64,000 nt of DNA from Bacillota bacterium (GTDB taxonomy: Bacteria > Bacillota > Bacilli > Alicyclobacillales > SLC66). The notes beneath the pieces are model-generated. The model was not told the origin of the DNA. It searched no databases and saw nothing but the letters and a program-made list of their open reading frames with translations. Both the position numbers and the translations under genes were made by a program. Location: positions 1-64,000 of the forward strand of contig JAKADA010000009.1 of NCBI GenBank assembly GCA_021820975.1, written 5' to 3'. Every line of letters begins with the position of its first letter. Position 1 is the stretch's first letter. Below, piece by piece: positions 20,702 through 29,939 of this stretch.

Positions 20702-22498
20702 TTAGCCTAAAAGTTGTTCAAGTTCCGTGACAAGATCACCATACACCGATAAAGCTTGCGTGATAACTTGCGGATCATTCATATTTAGACCCGCTTCTTG
20801 AAGTACAGCAAGTGGGTAATCTTTCGAACCGCTTTTTAGAAATCCAAAGTATTTTTGTGCCGCGTTAGCACCCTCCTTACGGATGCGATCAGCAAATACC
20901 AACGCCGCACTCATTCCCGTCGCGTATTGAAACACATAAAACGGCCGATAAAAATGGGGAATGCGCGACCATTCTGCAGGTGAGCGATCATCTTCCCGGT
21001 ACGCGCTACCATGATAAAACTGGTTGAGCGTCGAGTACATGTCGCACAAGGAGTCATGTGTCAACGCCGCCCCTTCCTCTACTTTGCGATGAGCCAATAG
21101 CTCAAATTCGGCAAACATCGTTTGTCGATAGATCGTTCCGGTTAGTGAGTCTAACTGCTGATTGATCAACACAGCTCGCATTTTTGGATCATTTGTGACA
21201 TCGAGCAAATGATTCACCAAAAGCGTTTCGTTGACCGTGCTCGCAATTTCCGCTAAGAAAATAGAGTACCCCGAATACTGTGGAGGCTGATTTTCCCCTG
21301 ATAAGTACGTGTGCATACTGTGGCCAAGTTCATGTGCTAACGTCGATACGCTGTTGTAATCGCCTTGGAAATTCAATAACACATAAGGTCGCGTGGCATA
21401 AAAACCCGTGGAGTAAGCCCCACTTCTTTTACCGGGGTTTTCAAAAACATCAATCCAACGCTCTGTCAAGGCCGTTTGCAAGGTATGACCATAGTCCTGC
21501 CCTAAAGCAGAAAGCCCTTTTTTCACCAGATCAAAAGCATCTTCAAAGGAATAGTCATCCAGTTCGGCTTCAACAAGCGGAACATACTTGTCATACATGT
21601 GTATAGCATCTAAGTTAAGACGTTTACGACGCAATTCCCAATACCGATGAACGAACGTGATGTTGTTGCGCACGCCTTCAATCAGCGCATCATAAACCGT
21701 CTCTGGAATGTTATTTGCAAATAACGCTGCTTGCCTAGCTGTTTCAAACCCGCGAGCGCGAGCGAGCGAAATGTCTTTTGTCACACTTGTTGCATAAAGA
21801 GCCGAAATGGTGTTTTTGTGCGCAAGGTATGTATCATAGACATGGTTAAACGCAAGACGTCGCACTTCACGGTTATCATTGCGAAGTAACAGGCCAAGTC
21901 GTCCCTCTGTCACCGTGTACTCTGTATCATCCACAGTAAATGCACCGTGAACGAAGTCGGCATTCGTTAATTGTGAAAAAGCGCGATGACTTGCGCCAAA
22001 TACTTCTTGTAGCGAAGCAAGAAGTGATTCTGCTTGCGGTGACAAAACATGCGGTTTACTACGTGAAATATCCTCCAGAATGTGCTTATATTCGCTAAGT
22101 GAATCGTCACTCACATAAGCTTGCAGTTGATCATGCGGCAAACTTAAGAGTTCGGGTTCAAAAAAACTTTCCTTTTCACTATAAGCTGCCTGCACCATCT
22201 GCATTCGGCTCATCATAGCCTGATACATTGGCACCCGAGTGTCTTGATCATTTTTCGTATGCGCATAGATACCAAGTTTGCCTAGGCGCTCAGAAATCTC
22301 CTTTGATATTTCAAAGTAATGTAAAACCACCTCGGGTCCATCACCAAGGTGGCCCCGAATTGCTTCTAAAGGATCTTGTTCAATCACTTTGCGCACAGTA
22401 TCTAACTCCGCATCCCATGCATCATCCGAAGCAAATATGGCCTCCAAAGACCATTGATACTTCGCATCAATCTCCGAGCGTTCTTTCAATTCTTGCAT
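20702..22498 (-). CDS. pepF: Oligoendopeptidase F (M3B zinc peptidase)
   Basis: A 598-residue cytoplasmic metallopeptidase that cuts short peptides. The zinc site is clear: H389-E390-x-x-H393 in LAHELGHSMHTYLSG, with the third ligand E417 in FLAEIASTVNE. The N-terminal helical region (about residues 110-190) matches the PepF oligopeptidase N domain. Length is usual for the family. It has no signal peptide. Monocistronic by appearance, with a shared terminator downstream. Confidence 0.94.
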   Translation of the reverse strand: MQELKERSEIDAKYQWSLEAIFASDDAWDAELDTVRKVIEQDPLEAIRGHLGDGPEVVLHYFEISKEISERLGKLGIYAHTKNDQDTRVPMYQAMMSRMQMVQAAYSEKESFFEPELLSLPHDQLQAYVSDDSLSEYKHILEDISRSKPHVLSPQAESLLASLQEVFGASHRAFSQLTNADFVHGAFTVDDTEYTVTEGRLGLLLRNDNREVRRLAFNHVYDTYLAHKNTISALYATSVTKDISLARARGFETARQAALFANNIPETVYDALIEGVRNNITFVHRYWELRRKRLNLDAIHMYDKYVPLVEAELDDYSFEDAFDLVKKGLSALGQDYGHTLQTALTERWIDVFENPGKRSGAYSTGFYATRPYVLLNFQGDYNSVSTLAHELGHSMHTYLSGENQPPQYSGYSIFLAEIASTVNETLLVNHLLDVTNDPKMRAVLINQQLDSLTGTIYRQTMFAEFELLAHRKVEEGAALTHDSLCDMYSTLNQFYHGSAYREDDRSPAEWSRIPHFYRPFYVFQYATGMSAALVFADRIRKEGANAAQKYFGFLKSGSKDYPLAVLQEAGLNMNDPQVITQALSVYGDLVTELEQLLG

Positions 22499-22543
22499 GA
22501 TTGTCCCCCTTCCTCACTTCCCTTCAGAATACCCTTATCAGCT

Positions 22544-23905
22544 TTAAAATTCCACCGTCTTGTTTCGTTTGCAAAGCGCATAATAAACCACGCCGGCTAC
22601 AACAAAGCCAACGTAAAACGTTAAGTCTGCTCCATGTAACCATTGTGCAATAGGACCTGTATAGATCTGTGCACTCATAAAAGGAATTGATACCGCAAAA
22701 CCAACGACAAAACTGATTAGCCCGGGCCAATAAACAGCTTTCTTATTGCGAACGTCAGCTTCAGCTTGGCTATAGCGTTTTAAGATATAAAAATCAACCA
22801 GAAGAACAGCAACCCAGGGTGTTAACCAGTAACCGAGAACTAATAGGAAATTTTCGTAGTTACTTTCAAATTGTCCTGATCCGATGAGGCTAAGGATCAG
22901 TCCGATGAGACTCGCCAAAAGTGTTAAAACAAAACGTGGCAAACGAATACCTAAGGCCCCTGCCGATAAAGCATTCGAGTATACATTAAGTGCATCAGCT
23001 GCCGTTCCCCCCAACACCACAGCAATCACGGCAATCACACCAAAGCCACCCATCACAGTATGCAAGGAAACGATGATATTCGATGATCCTGTTCCAGCTA
23101 GGATGGACACTGCAACCCCGACGAGTTCCAACCAAGCTGATGCGATAAACGAACCCCAAAAGGCATTTTTTAAGATGGATTTACGTGATGTCGCTTTTTC
23201 CAGATACCGACTGTAATCTGACGCATAAGGTCCCCAACTGCCAACATAAGAAAAAGCCGAAGCAAGCATAATGGCAAACATCGCCCAAAGAGAATCCGTT
23301 TTAGGTTGGTAGAGTGCAAGTGTCGAAAAATGGGTCAAAGCAATAACACTGCCGATAAGAAAGATAGCAGCAAGCACAACCGCCATGATGCGTTCGTACA
23401 AGTGAATAAGATTGTGCCCATACATAGCCAATAATCCCTGAACAATGACAAGCAATGCCGCCGCTTGCACATAGGATAATGAAGGAAAAAGAATGCGCAA
23501 ACCAAATGCTCCAAGAATATTATTGACCGTAAACCAGCCAATCGTACTCAAGTAATTTAAAAGCGCAGGCAGATAATTACCGATGCGTCCAAACGAATAT
23601 CTGCTAATCATTAATTGAGGAAGTCCATAAGTTGGCCCCATAGCAGCACACGCACCTACTACTAATCCACCGATGAGATTACCTATGATAATGGCGATCA
23701 ACGTATACCCCCAAGGAATGCCCAACGCAATAGGCAATGCCCCTAAAGCAAACGAGCCGATTGACAAATTACTGCCGAGCCATAAAGTAAATTGGCTACG
23801 CGCAGAACCGTGTCTTTCTGCAGTAGATACTACTTCCACACCATACGGTTCTACTTGTAAGAGTTTTTTACCATAGCGTGCATGTTGAAACGGCGAAACA
23901 GCCAT
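22544..23905 (-). CDS. NCS1-family nucleobase permease (cytosine/purine type)
   Basis: A 453-residue, roughly 12-segment transporter of the NCS1 purine-cytosine permease family. Characteristic stretches are the N-terminal PYGVEVVSTAERHGSARSQF and NLSIGSFALGALPIALGI, then GPTYGLPQLMISRYSFGRIG (TM3) and WGPYASDYSRYL (TM6). Family members take up cytosine, hydantoins, allantoin or thiamine-related pyrimidines with protons or sodium; the substrate cannot be fixed here. No catabolic partner gene is adjacent: pepF is downstream and the divergent neighbour is glyS. Confidence 0.85.
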   Translation of the reverse strand: MAVSPFQHARYGKKLLQVEPYGVEVVSTAERHGSARSQFTLWLGSNLSIGSFALGALPIALGIPWGYTLIAIIIGNLIGGLVVGACAAMGPTYGLPQLMISRYSFGRIGNYLPALLNYLSTIGWFTVNNILGAFGLRILFPSLSYVQAAALLVIVQGLLAMYGHNLIHLYERIMAVVLAAIFLIGSVIALTHFSTLALYQPKTDSLWAMFAIMLASAFSYVGSWGPYASDYSRYLEKATSRKSILKNAFWGSFIASAWLELVGVAVSILAGTGSSNIIVSLHTVMGGFGVIAVIAVVLGGTAADALNVYSNALSAGALGIRLPRFVLTLLASLIGLILSLIGSGQFESNYENFLLVLGYWLTPWVAVLLVDFYILKRYSQAEADVRNKKAVYWPGLISFVVGFAVSIPFMSAQIYTGPIAQWLHGADLTFYVGFVVAGVVYYALCKRNKTVEF

Positions 23906-23954
23906 ATGACACCTCCAAAAGATAAACTTTATGACTTATGTATATACACCTGTA

Positions 23955-23984
23955 TTGACATATTGGCAATAGGTATTTCATTAT
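23955..23984 (+). promoter_or_regulatory. Putative sigma-A promoter of glyS
   Basis: TTGACA (23955-23960) and CATTAT (23979-23984) are 18 bp apart, in the gap between the divergent permease gene and glyS. The predicted leader is about 75 nt and contains no T-box motif. Confidence 0.5.
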
Positions 23985-24066
23985 GTCTTGTTCATTGCGG
24001 GCTTACCTTATTTCCTATATCATGAAGGGCATAATGATATTTGTAGCGAAGCGGAGGATACAGACA

Positions 24067-25446
24067 TTGGCTGCAACGATGGATCAGCTTGTCTCACTGG
24101 CCAAGCGCCGAGGCATTATATTCCCAGGTTCTGAGATCTATGGTGGTCTCGCTAACACATGGGATTACGGCCCACTTGGTGTTCTATTAAAAAACAATGT
24201 TAAGCAAGCTTGGTGGAAGAAGTTTATTAAGGAGTCACCCTACAACGTTGGGTTAGACACCGCCATACTCATGAACCGTCAAGTATGGGTGGCGTCAGGT
24301 CATGTCGGTAACTTTAATGACCCCATGGTAGATTGTAAAAGTTGCAAAGCTCGACATCGTGCAGACAAATTAATTGAAGATTACTTTTTTGCACTTGGAC
24401 AAGAACGTATTGTTGATGGTCTGCCTTTTGAAGAAATGGAAGCTATTTTGCGTGATAACCACATCGCATGTCCCGTATGTGGATCACATGATTTTACCGG
24501 TGTTCGCCAATTTAACATGATGTTTAAAACGCACCAAGGTGTAACCGAAGAAGCGAGCAATGAGATCTTCTTGCGTCCAGAAACTGCACAGGGGATTTTC
24601 GTTAACTTTAAAAATGTGCAACGTACCATGCGCAAAAAGTTGCCTTTTGGTATTGGCCAAATCGGAAAGAGTTTCCGCAACGAAATTACACCAGGTAACT
24701 TCACCTTTCGTACACGGGAATTCGAACAAATGGAAGTCGAGTTTTTTTGCGTACCTGGTACAGATGATGAATGGTTCCAGTATTGGCGACAATTTTGTTT
24801 TGACTTCGTGCAAGCATTAGGGATTCGCAAAGAAAACCTTCGCTTACGCGATCACCAAAAGGAACAACTTTCGCATTACAGTAAAGCGACCACCGATGTG
24901 GAATATCTATTTCCATTTGGTTGGGGAGAGCTTCTTGGCGTAGCGAACCGTACCGACTACGATCTAAGTAAACACCAAGAGTATTCAAAAGAAGATTTTC
25001 TTGTATCAGAGGAAGGCCAGGTACCATTTGTTCCGTATTGCATCGAACCATCAATCGGCGCAGATAGGTTAACACTTGCGGTATTAGCCGATGCCTATGA
25101 AGAACAAACTTTAGACGATGGCGATATACGCACGGTATTGCATTTACACCCTGCTATTGCCCCTTTCACGGTAGCTATTTTACCCTTATCCAAAAAACTG
25201 TCTGGTCCTGCACAAGATCTCTTTGCTTCTTTAGTTAAAAATTTCTCTGCCGATTTTGACGACAGCGGATCGATCGGCAAGCGCTATCGTCGACATGATG
25301 AAATTGGTACGCCGTACTGCATAACGTATGATTTCCAGTCACAAGAAGATCAACAAGTTACCGTTCGCGATCGTGATTCAATGGATCAAATTCGTTTACC
25401 TATGGCTGATTTGGTTCCTTGGTTACAAAGTAAGATTAATTTGTAA
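24067..25446 (+). CDS. glyS: Glycyl-tRNA synthetase, homodimeric (alpha2) type
   Basis: A 459-residue class IIa synthetase charging tRNA with glycine. The start is the TTG at 24067, nine bases after GGAGGA; the frame is open 28 codons upstream but that part is not conserved and would exceed the usual length of about 460. Landmarks: [20 protein letters not shown] at the N-terminus, [10 protein letters not shown], motif 2 [21 protein letters not shown], and motif 3 [13 protein letters not shown]. The C-terminal anticodon domain ([14 protein letters not shown]) is complete. This is the eukaryal/archaeal and Gram-positive type, not GlyQ/GlyS. Confidence 0.95.
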   Translation: MAATMDQLVSLAKRRGIIFPGSEIYGGLANTWDYGPLGVLLKNNVKQAWWKKFIKESPYNVGLDTAILMNRQVWVASGHVGNFNDPMVDCKSCKARHRADKLIEDYFFALGQERIVDGLPFEEMEAILRDNHIACPVCGSHDFTGVRQFNMMFKTHQGVTEEASNEIFLRPETAQGIFVNFKNVQRTMRKKLPFGIGQIGKSFRNEITPGNFTFRTREFEQMEVEFFCVPGTDDEWFQYWRQFCFDFVQALGIRKENLRLRDHQKEQLSHYSKATTDVEYLFPFGWGELLGVANRTDYDLSKHQEYSKEDFLVSEEGQVPFVPYCIEPSIGADRLTLAVLADAYEEQTLDDGDIRTVLHLHPAIAPFTVAILPLSKKLSGPAQDLFASLVKNFSADFDDSGSIGKRYRRHDEIGTPYCITYDFQSQEDQQVTVRDRDSMDQIRLPMADLVPWLQSKINL

Positions 25447-25468
25447 CTTGATGGAGGCGGTGCACGTT

Positions 25469-26938
25469 TTGGATTTCTCTATGATGCCTGCGCTAATGCG
25501 CGATTTCTTAAATAGAGGCCTTGCCATCAGCCCTTGGCTAGCAGGTGTTGATTCGACGGGTAGATTAAATGTCGATGAATTTGCACGCATTGATTCGGTA
25601 TCAAGAGAACTGTCTAACACGATGTGGACGCACGAACAGCAAGTTTTGTATTATGGGGGATTAACGATTCCCCAGCGAATTGGACGAACTGCGGTATACG
25701 AAATCTTAGCTTCCACCGCCGTCTCCTTAGCGCATGATCAACTTGGGCAAAATGGTGTTAACGCACTAATGACAGAACAGGCCATTGAAAAAGTTGTCCA
25801 GTTCATTCAAGATCATTCATTTGGTCTATTAGTTAGACTGTACACTTTGGCGACAGGCTATGAAAATATGCAAGCCGTTAAATTCTATGGTTCCATGCTT
25901 GAACATGATTTTATCAATAGCTCCATGCATCGCCCTTGGGTCGATTACTCCTTAGAGGATGAAGTACTTGTAGGCATCGAGAATAATTTTTACGTTCGTA
26001 AGATCAATACTTTGGGACAAGCTTATCTTGAGTTAACCCCAGCTGGTCTTGAAACTTTTAAAATTATGGAAAACATCCTCGAAGAAACAGGATATTTGGC
26101 ACGCCGGATACGGCAACTGCATATCTCCCGTTTCAATGTATTCTTTGATTATGATCGTTTGGTGGAAGAGATCTCTCCAGATACGCATCCTTATCGTCGT
26201 GAATTTCTTGATTTTGTTTCCATTCAGCCAGGTATGCGGGTTTTGGAATTAGGATGCGGGGATGGCAATCTCACCTTTGAGGCTGGCTTGGCCGAACGTG
26301 TTGGTCCAGAGGGTCAAATCATTGGTATTGATCCATCGATCGGTATGCTAAAACGAGCAGAAACGATTCGCGAACGTCGGCATCTTTCATTTGTACGTTT
26401 TGAACAAGGCCGTGCAGAACAAATTCCCTATCCCGATGATACGTTTGATATAGTTTTAGGGACTGCCTTTTTGCACTTTACCGTCCTTGAAGATGCGATC
26501 AAGGAGATGCATCGCGTCGTTCGACCTGGTGGTATCGTAGCGAGCGGCCACCCCAATCGGTTTGATCCAGCAGAAATACCTTTCTTTCGTGATTGGTTCT
26601 CCCCCATTCTATCGTCAGCCGCTTCACGTAAGGAGAAGCCTCGAAATTTTCTTCCGGATGCAGCCACGGTGATTGATGCCTTTCATAATACTAACTTTCG
26701 AACGGTCGAAGTCCGCGATCGACCTTTCACGACCTACTTCACCGATCCTGTGAAAGCAATCCACCATTTCATTCACGGTGTGGGTTGGTTTCAAGAAGAG
26801 TTAGCTACATTGCCATGGAAAGCACGACAAGATCTCATTGAAGAACTGCAGTTACGTGGACAACGTGTTACGAAACAATACCCCCCTGAAGATTTGATTC
26901 TACGTTTCCCCAGTCAATTCATTAAAGCGATAAAATAA
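25469..26938 (+). CDS. Two-domain protein: unknown N-terminal domain plus class I SAM methyltransferase
   Basis: 489 residues from the TTG at 25469, about 10 bases after GGAGG (ATG 25451 and GTG 25460 are poorer). Residues 1 to about 240 are mainly helical and not recognised by me; a short stretch near residue 187 (LGQAYLELTPAGLETFKIME) could be a winged-helix end. Residues about 250-420 are a UbiE-like methyltransferase: motif I VLELGCGDGNL (about 258-268), IIGIDPSIGMLKRAE, then the PYPDDTFDIVLG and HRVVRPGGIVASG motifs. The tail (about 420-489) is unassigned. It begins 23 bp after glyS and shares its transcript up to a strong terminator. Substrate unknown. Confidence 0.75.
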   Translation: MDFSMMPALMRDFLNRGLAISPWLAGVDSTGRLNVDEFARIDSVSRELSNTMWTHEQQVLYYGGLTIPQRIGRTAVYEILASTAVSLAHDQLGQNGVNALMTEQAIEKVVQFIQDHSFGLLVRLYTLATGYENMQAVKFYGSMLEHDFINSSMHRPWVDYSLEDEVLVGIENNFYVRKINTLGQAYLELTPAGLETFKIMENILEETGYLARRIRQLHISRFNVFFDYDRLVEEISPDTHPYRREFLDFVSIQPGMRVLELGCGDGNLTFEAGLAERVGPEGQIIGIDPSIGMLKRAETIRERRHLSFVRFEQGRAEQIPYPDDTFDIVLGTAFLHFTVLEDAIKEMHRVVRPGGIVASGHPNRFDPAEIPFFRDWFSPILSSAASRKEKPRNFLPDAATVIDAFHNTNFRTVEVRDRPFTTYFTDPVKAIHHFIHGVGWFQEELATLPWKARQDLIEELQLRGQRVTKQYPPEDLILRFPSQFIKAIK

Positions 26939-26979
26939 AAAAAGATCCGGAGTGCGCCGTGCGCACCCCGGATCTTTTT
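26938..26979. terminator. Strong bidirectional terminator between the methyltransferase gene and qoxD
   Basis: AAAAAGATCCGG pairs with CCGGATCTTTTT and the stem continues through GTGCGC/GCGCAC to a CGT loop (one mismatch). A-runs and T-runs on both sides make it functional for both converging genes. Confidence 0.9.
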
Positions 26980-26987
26980 GCTAGTCC

Positions 26988-27317
26988 TTACGAGGAGAGT
27001 TGTGTAAACGTCATAATCCACAACGATCCTGCAATAATAGCAAAGGTAAAAAACAATGCCACAGCGAGCGTAATAATGTGATACGCAGGTCCATGTTTCT
27101 CTGTGATATGCATAAAGAAAAACAACTGAATAAAAATCTGAATGGTCGCCAGAAGCAAAATGACAAACAACAACATGCCACCGCTCGCTACATGATTGAT
27201 TACCATGAGCAAAGCAACCAAGGTCAATACTAACGAGAAGATATAGCCTATCACATGTGACCATGGAAAACGTCCATGCCCGCCTGCTGTGACAATCGTC
27301 TGGTCCTTGTCAGTCAT
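26988..27317 (-). CDS. qoxD: Quinol oxidase subunit IV (QoxD/CyoD type)
   Basis: 109 residues with three membrane segments and the subunit IV pattern: PWSHVIGYIFSLVLTLVAL, then ATIQIFIQLFFFMHI and HIITLAVALFFTFAIIAGSL. It helps assembly of the heme-copper quinol oxidase in the cytoplasmic membrane. The ATG at 27317 overlaps the qoxC stop by one base, with GGGGGTGATG upstream. Last gene of the operon, just before a strong terminator. Confidence 0.88.
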   Translation of the reverse strand: MTDKDQTIVTAGGHGRFPWSHVIGYIFSLVLTLVALLMVINHVASGGMLLFVILLLATIQIFIQLFFFMHITEKHGPAYHIITLAVALFFTFAIIAGSLWIMTFTQLSS

Positions 27318-27946
27318 TACTTCATCACCCCCGTCAAGTACACTACGGTGAAGATAAAGACCCAAATGACATCAAGGAAGTGCCAATATAGTCCTACAAT
27401 AAATGCCTTGCGCGCCGTTACCGGCGTCAAACCGCGTTTGACAAGTTGAATCATCACAGAGATCATCCAAAAAATTCCTAGCGTGACGTGCAATCCGTGT
27501 GTTCCAACCAATGTGAAAAACGCGGACAAAAAGGCACTTCTTGAGATGGTTGCACCTTGCAAAACATAAGTGATAAATTCTTTGAGCTCAAGAGACACAA
27601 AGCTTAGCCCTAATAAAACGGTGATCCCCATCCAGATCAACATGCTCTTTAAACGATTGTTTCGCATTTGAAAGGTAGCAATCCCGTAGGTAAAACTACT
27701 CGTTAACAAAATGAAAGTTTCTGCGGCAAACCCAGGAACATCGAACAATTGCATGGCCGATGGTCCGCCTGCTGTGCGATTGTGCAAAATAAGATAGGTA
27801 GCAAAAAGACAAGCAAACAAGATCATATCCTGGGCTAGAAAAAACCAAAAGCCGAGAATTTTTAGTGCGCCGTCTTCCGTTGAGTATTCTAACATTGTGC
27901 CGTGATCAGCGCTTTTTACCACAGAATGATCGACATCAACCGCCAT
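27317..27946 (-). CDS. qoxC: Quinol oxidase subunit III (QoxC/CyoC type)
   Basis: 209 residues, five membrane segments, COX3 family: KILGFWFFLAQDMILFACLF, TFILLTSSFTYGIATFQM, FTLVGTHGLHVTLGIFWM, and the final YWHFLDVIWVFIFTVVYL. The five-segment form is usual in bacterial quinol oxidases. The ATG at 27946 is eight bases after GGAGG; a GTG at 27952 overlapping the qoxB stop is too close to that SD. Confidence 0.92.
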   Translation of the reverse strand: MAVDVDHSVVKSADHGTMLEYSTEDGALKILGFWFFLAQDMILFACLFATYLILHNRTAGGPSAMQLFDVPGFAAETFILLTSSFTYGIATFQMRNNRLKSMLIWMGITVLLGLSFVSLELKEFITYVLQGATISRSAFLSAFFTLVGTHGLHVTLGIFWMISVMIQLVKRGLTPVTARKAFIVGLYWHFLDVIWVFIFTVVYLTGVMK

Positions 27947-27948
27947 CC

Positions 27949-29904
27949 TCACGACCTCCCAAATGCGGCTTCACTATGCTTCACTTCATCGACAGGAATG
28001 TAATAATCGGTATCATAATCAAACGACCTGGCAAACAAAGTGATCACAACGCCGAGTAATCCAAGTCCAGCTAAAACATACCAATTAAAGACAAAGCCAA
28101 ATCCGGCTATGAAGAAGAGCACTCCCATAATGAACGGCTTACCGGAATTCTTTGGCATATGAATTGGAGCAAGCGGCGTTGAATCATCCGGTTTCGTCAT
28201 GCCTTTTTGCTTCATTTCCCACCACTGATCACGACTGTCAATAACCGGGATACGAGCAAAATTGTAATGGGGTGCAGGAGACGGTAACGACCATTCGAGT
28301 GTTCTTGCATCCCACGGATCGCCCGTCGTATCCTTGACCGGATGACGAATGCTCGATACGATATTTAAGACGATGAAAATGAAACCAATCCCCATCACGA
28401 AAGCCCCCACCGTGGAAATCATATTTAATGATGACCACCCAAGTCCAGCGGGATAGGTATACATCCGTCTTGTCATACCCATTAGACCAAGAGGATACTG
28501 TGGCATAAAGCACACGTAAAATCCGATATTAAACAGCCAAAATCCCCATTTTGCAAAGCGTTCTTCAAGAATGAAGCCAAACATTTTAGGCCACCAGTAA
28601 TACATACCAGCCAACATACCGTAAACAACGCCACCAATTAAAACTTGGTGAAAGTGTGCTACGAGAAAATAACTGTTGTGATATTGATAGTCAGCTGGCG
28701 CTGCAGCTAACATAACGCCTGTAGATCCACCGATAACAAAGTTGGGGATAAACGCGATCACCCACATCATAGGAATCGTCATGCGAATACGGCCCCGAAA
28801 CATCGTGAAAAGCCAATTAAATATTTTTACACCTGTCGGGATGGCGATAAACATAGAGGCAATCGCAAAGAACGTATTGACATCTGCACCGGCACCCATA
28901 GTAAAGAAGTGGTGCAACCAAACAAAGTAACTCGCAATAGCAATCAGTAAGAGCGAGGTAACCATCGCGGTATACCCGAAAAGACGTTTACGAGAAAAGG
29001 TCGCCACAACTTCTGAATAAATCCCGAAAGCAGGCAAAATAACGATATAAACTTCTGGATGGCCCCACATCCAAAAAAGGTTTACATACATCATGGGGTT
29101 ACCCCCGCCATTTAGCGTGAAGAAGTGGGCGCCAAGGATTCGATCAGCAAATTCGAGGCCCAAGGCGATAGTCAGTGCCGGGAAAGCAAAGATGATATCG
29201 ATACATGTCGCAAAAACGGCCCAGGAAAACATCGGCATTTTCATCAGTGACATACCTGGTGCACGCATTTTTAAGATCGTCACTAAAAAGTTAATCCCTG
29301 TTGCAACACTTCCAATACCTGATATCAAAATAGATAATAGGTAGAAATTATCGCCTGGTCCTGGACTAAATTGCAATTCCGCAAGTGGTGGATAGTTGAC
29401 CCAACCAGCATCAGGTGAACCACCAATAACAAACGAGATATTGAGTAACATAGCTCCGAAAAAGAAGAGCCAGAAACTAATCGCATTCAGATACGGAAAA
29501 GCAACATCACGAGCACCCAGTTGTAAAGGAACCACAATGTTCATCATGGCGAAAATAAACGGCATCGCCATAAAGAGAATCATAATCGTACCGTGTGTGG
29601 TAAAAATCTGATCATAATGCTCTGCGCCAAGAAATTGTGAATTGGGCAAAGCGAGTTGCGTCCGAATCATCAAGGCATCGACGCCGCCTCGAAACAACAT
29701 TAACAGTGCAGCAAGCATATACATAATGCCAATTTTCTTATGATCAACACTCGTTAACCAGTTTCTCCAAAGCCATCCCCACAACTTATAGCGGGTGAGG
29801 ACGAATAAGATGGCCAAACTGACCAAACCAATGGAGACATCGCCACCAATTTCAAATGGACCGGTAACGAAAAAGTGTGATAGAAATTGTTTCACACCGC
29901 CCAT
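27949..29904 (-). CDS. qoxB: Quinol oxidase subunit I (heme-copper oxidase catalytic subunit)
   Basis: 651 residues with about 14-15 membrane segments. It reduces O2 to water and pumps protons using electrons from menaquinol. Features: TTHGTIMILFMAMPF (heme a ligand region), WMWGHPEVYIVILPAFGIYSE with the His-Tyr cross-link pair of the CuB site, YFVWLHHFFTMGAGAD with two CuB histidines, and VAHFHQVLIGG with the heme ligands. The N-terminal extra segment and long C-terminus match QoxB/CyoB. The ATG follows AGAGGGACTTTC. Confidence 0.96.
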   Translation of the reverse strand: MGGVKQFLSHFFVTGPFEIGGDVSIGLVSLAILFVLTRYKLWGWLWRNWLTSVDHKKIGIMYMLAALLMLFRGGVDALMIRTQLALPNSQFLGAEHYDQIFTTHGTIMILFMAMPFIFAMMNIVVPLQLGARDVAFPYLNAISFWLFFFGAMLLNISFVIGGSPDAGWVNYPPLAELQFSPGPGDNFYLLSILISGIGSVATGINFLVTILKMRAPGMSLMKMPMFSWAVFATCIDIIFAFPALTIALGLEFADRILGAHFFTLNGGGNPMMYVNLFWMWGHPEVYIVILPAFGIYSEVVATFSRKRLFGYTAMVTSLLLIAIASYFVWLHHFFTMGAGADVNTFFAIASMFIAIPTGVKIFNWLFTMFRGRIRMTIPMMWVIAFIPNFVIGGSTGVMLAAAPADYQYHNSYFLVAHFHQVLIGGVVYGMLAGMYYWWPKMFGFILEERFAKWGFWLFNIGFYVCFMPQYPLGLMGMTRRMYTYPAGLGWSSLNMISTVGAFVMGIGFIFIVLNIVSSIRHPVKDTTGDPWDARTLEWSLPSPAPHYNFARIPVIDSRDQWWEMKQKGMTKPDDSTPLAPIHMPKNSGKPFIMGVLFFIAGFGFVFNWYVLAGLGLLGVVITLFARSFDYDTDYYIPVDEVKHSEAAFGRS

Positions 29905-29939
29905 GAAAGTCCCTCTTTCCGTGATTTATCCACCCGTTT

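Noticed and set aside
23906-24066. T-box leader for glyS
   Set aside because: No AGGGTGG-type T-box motif and no long structured leader; only a promoter and an SD are visible.
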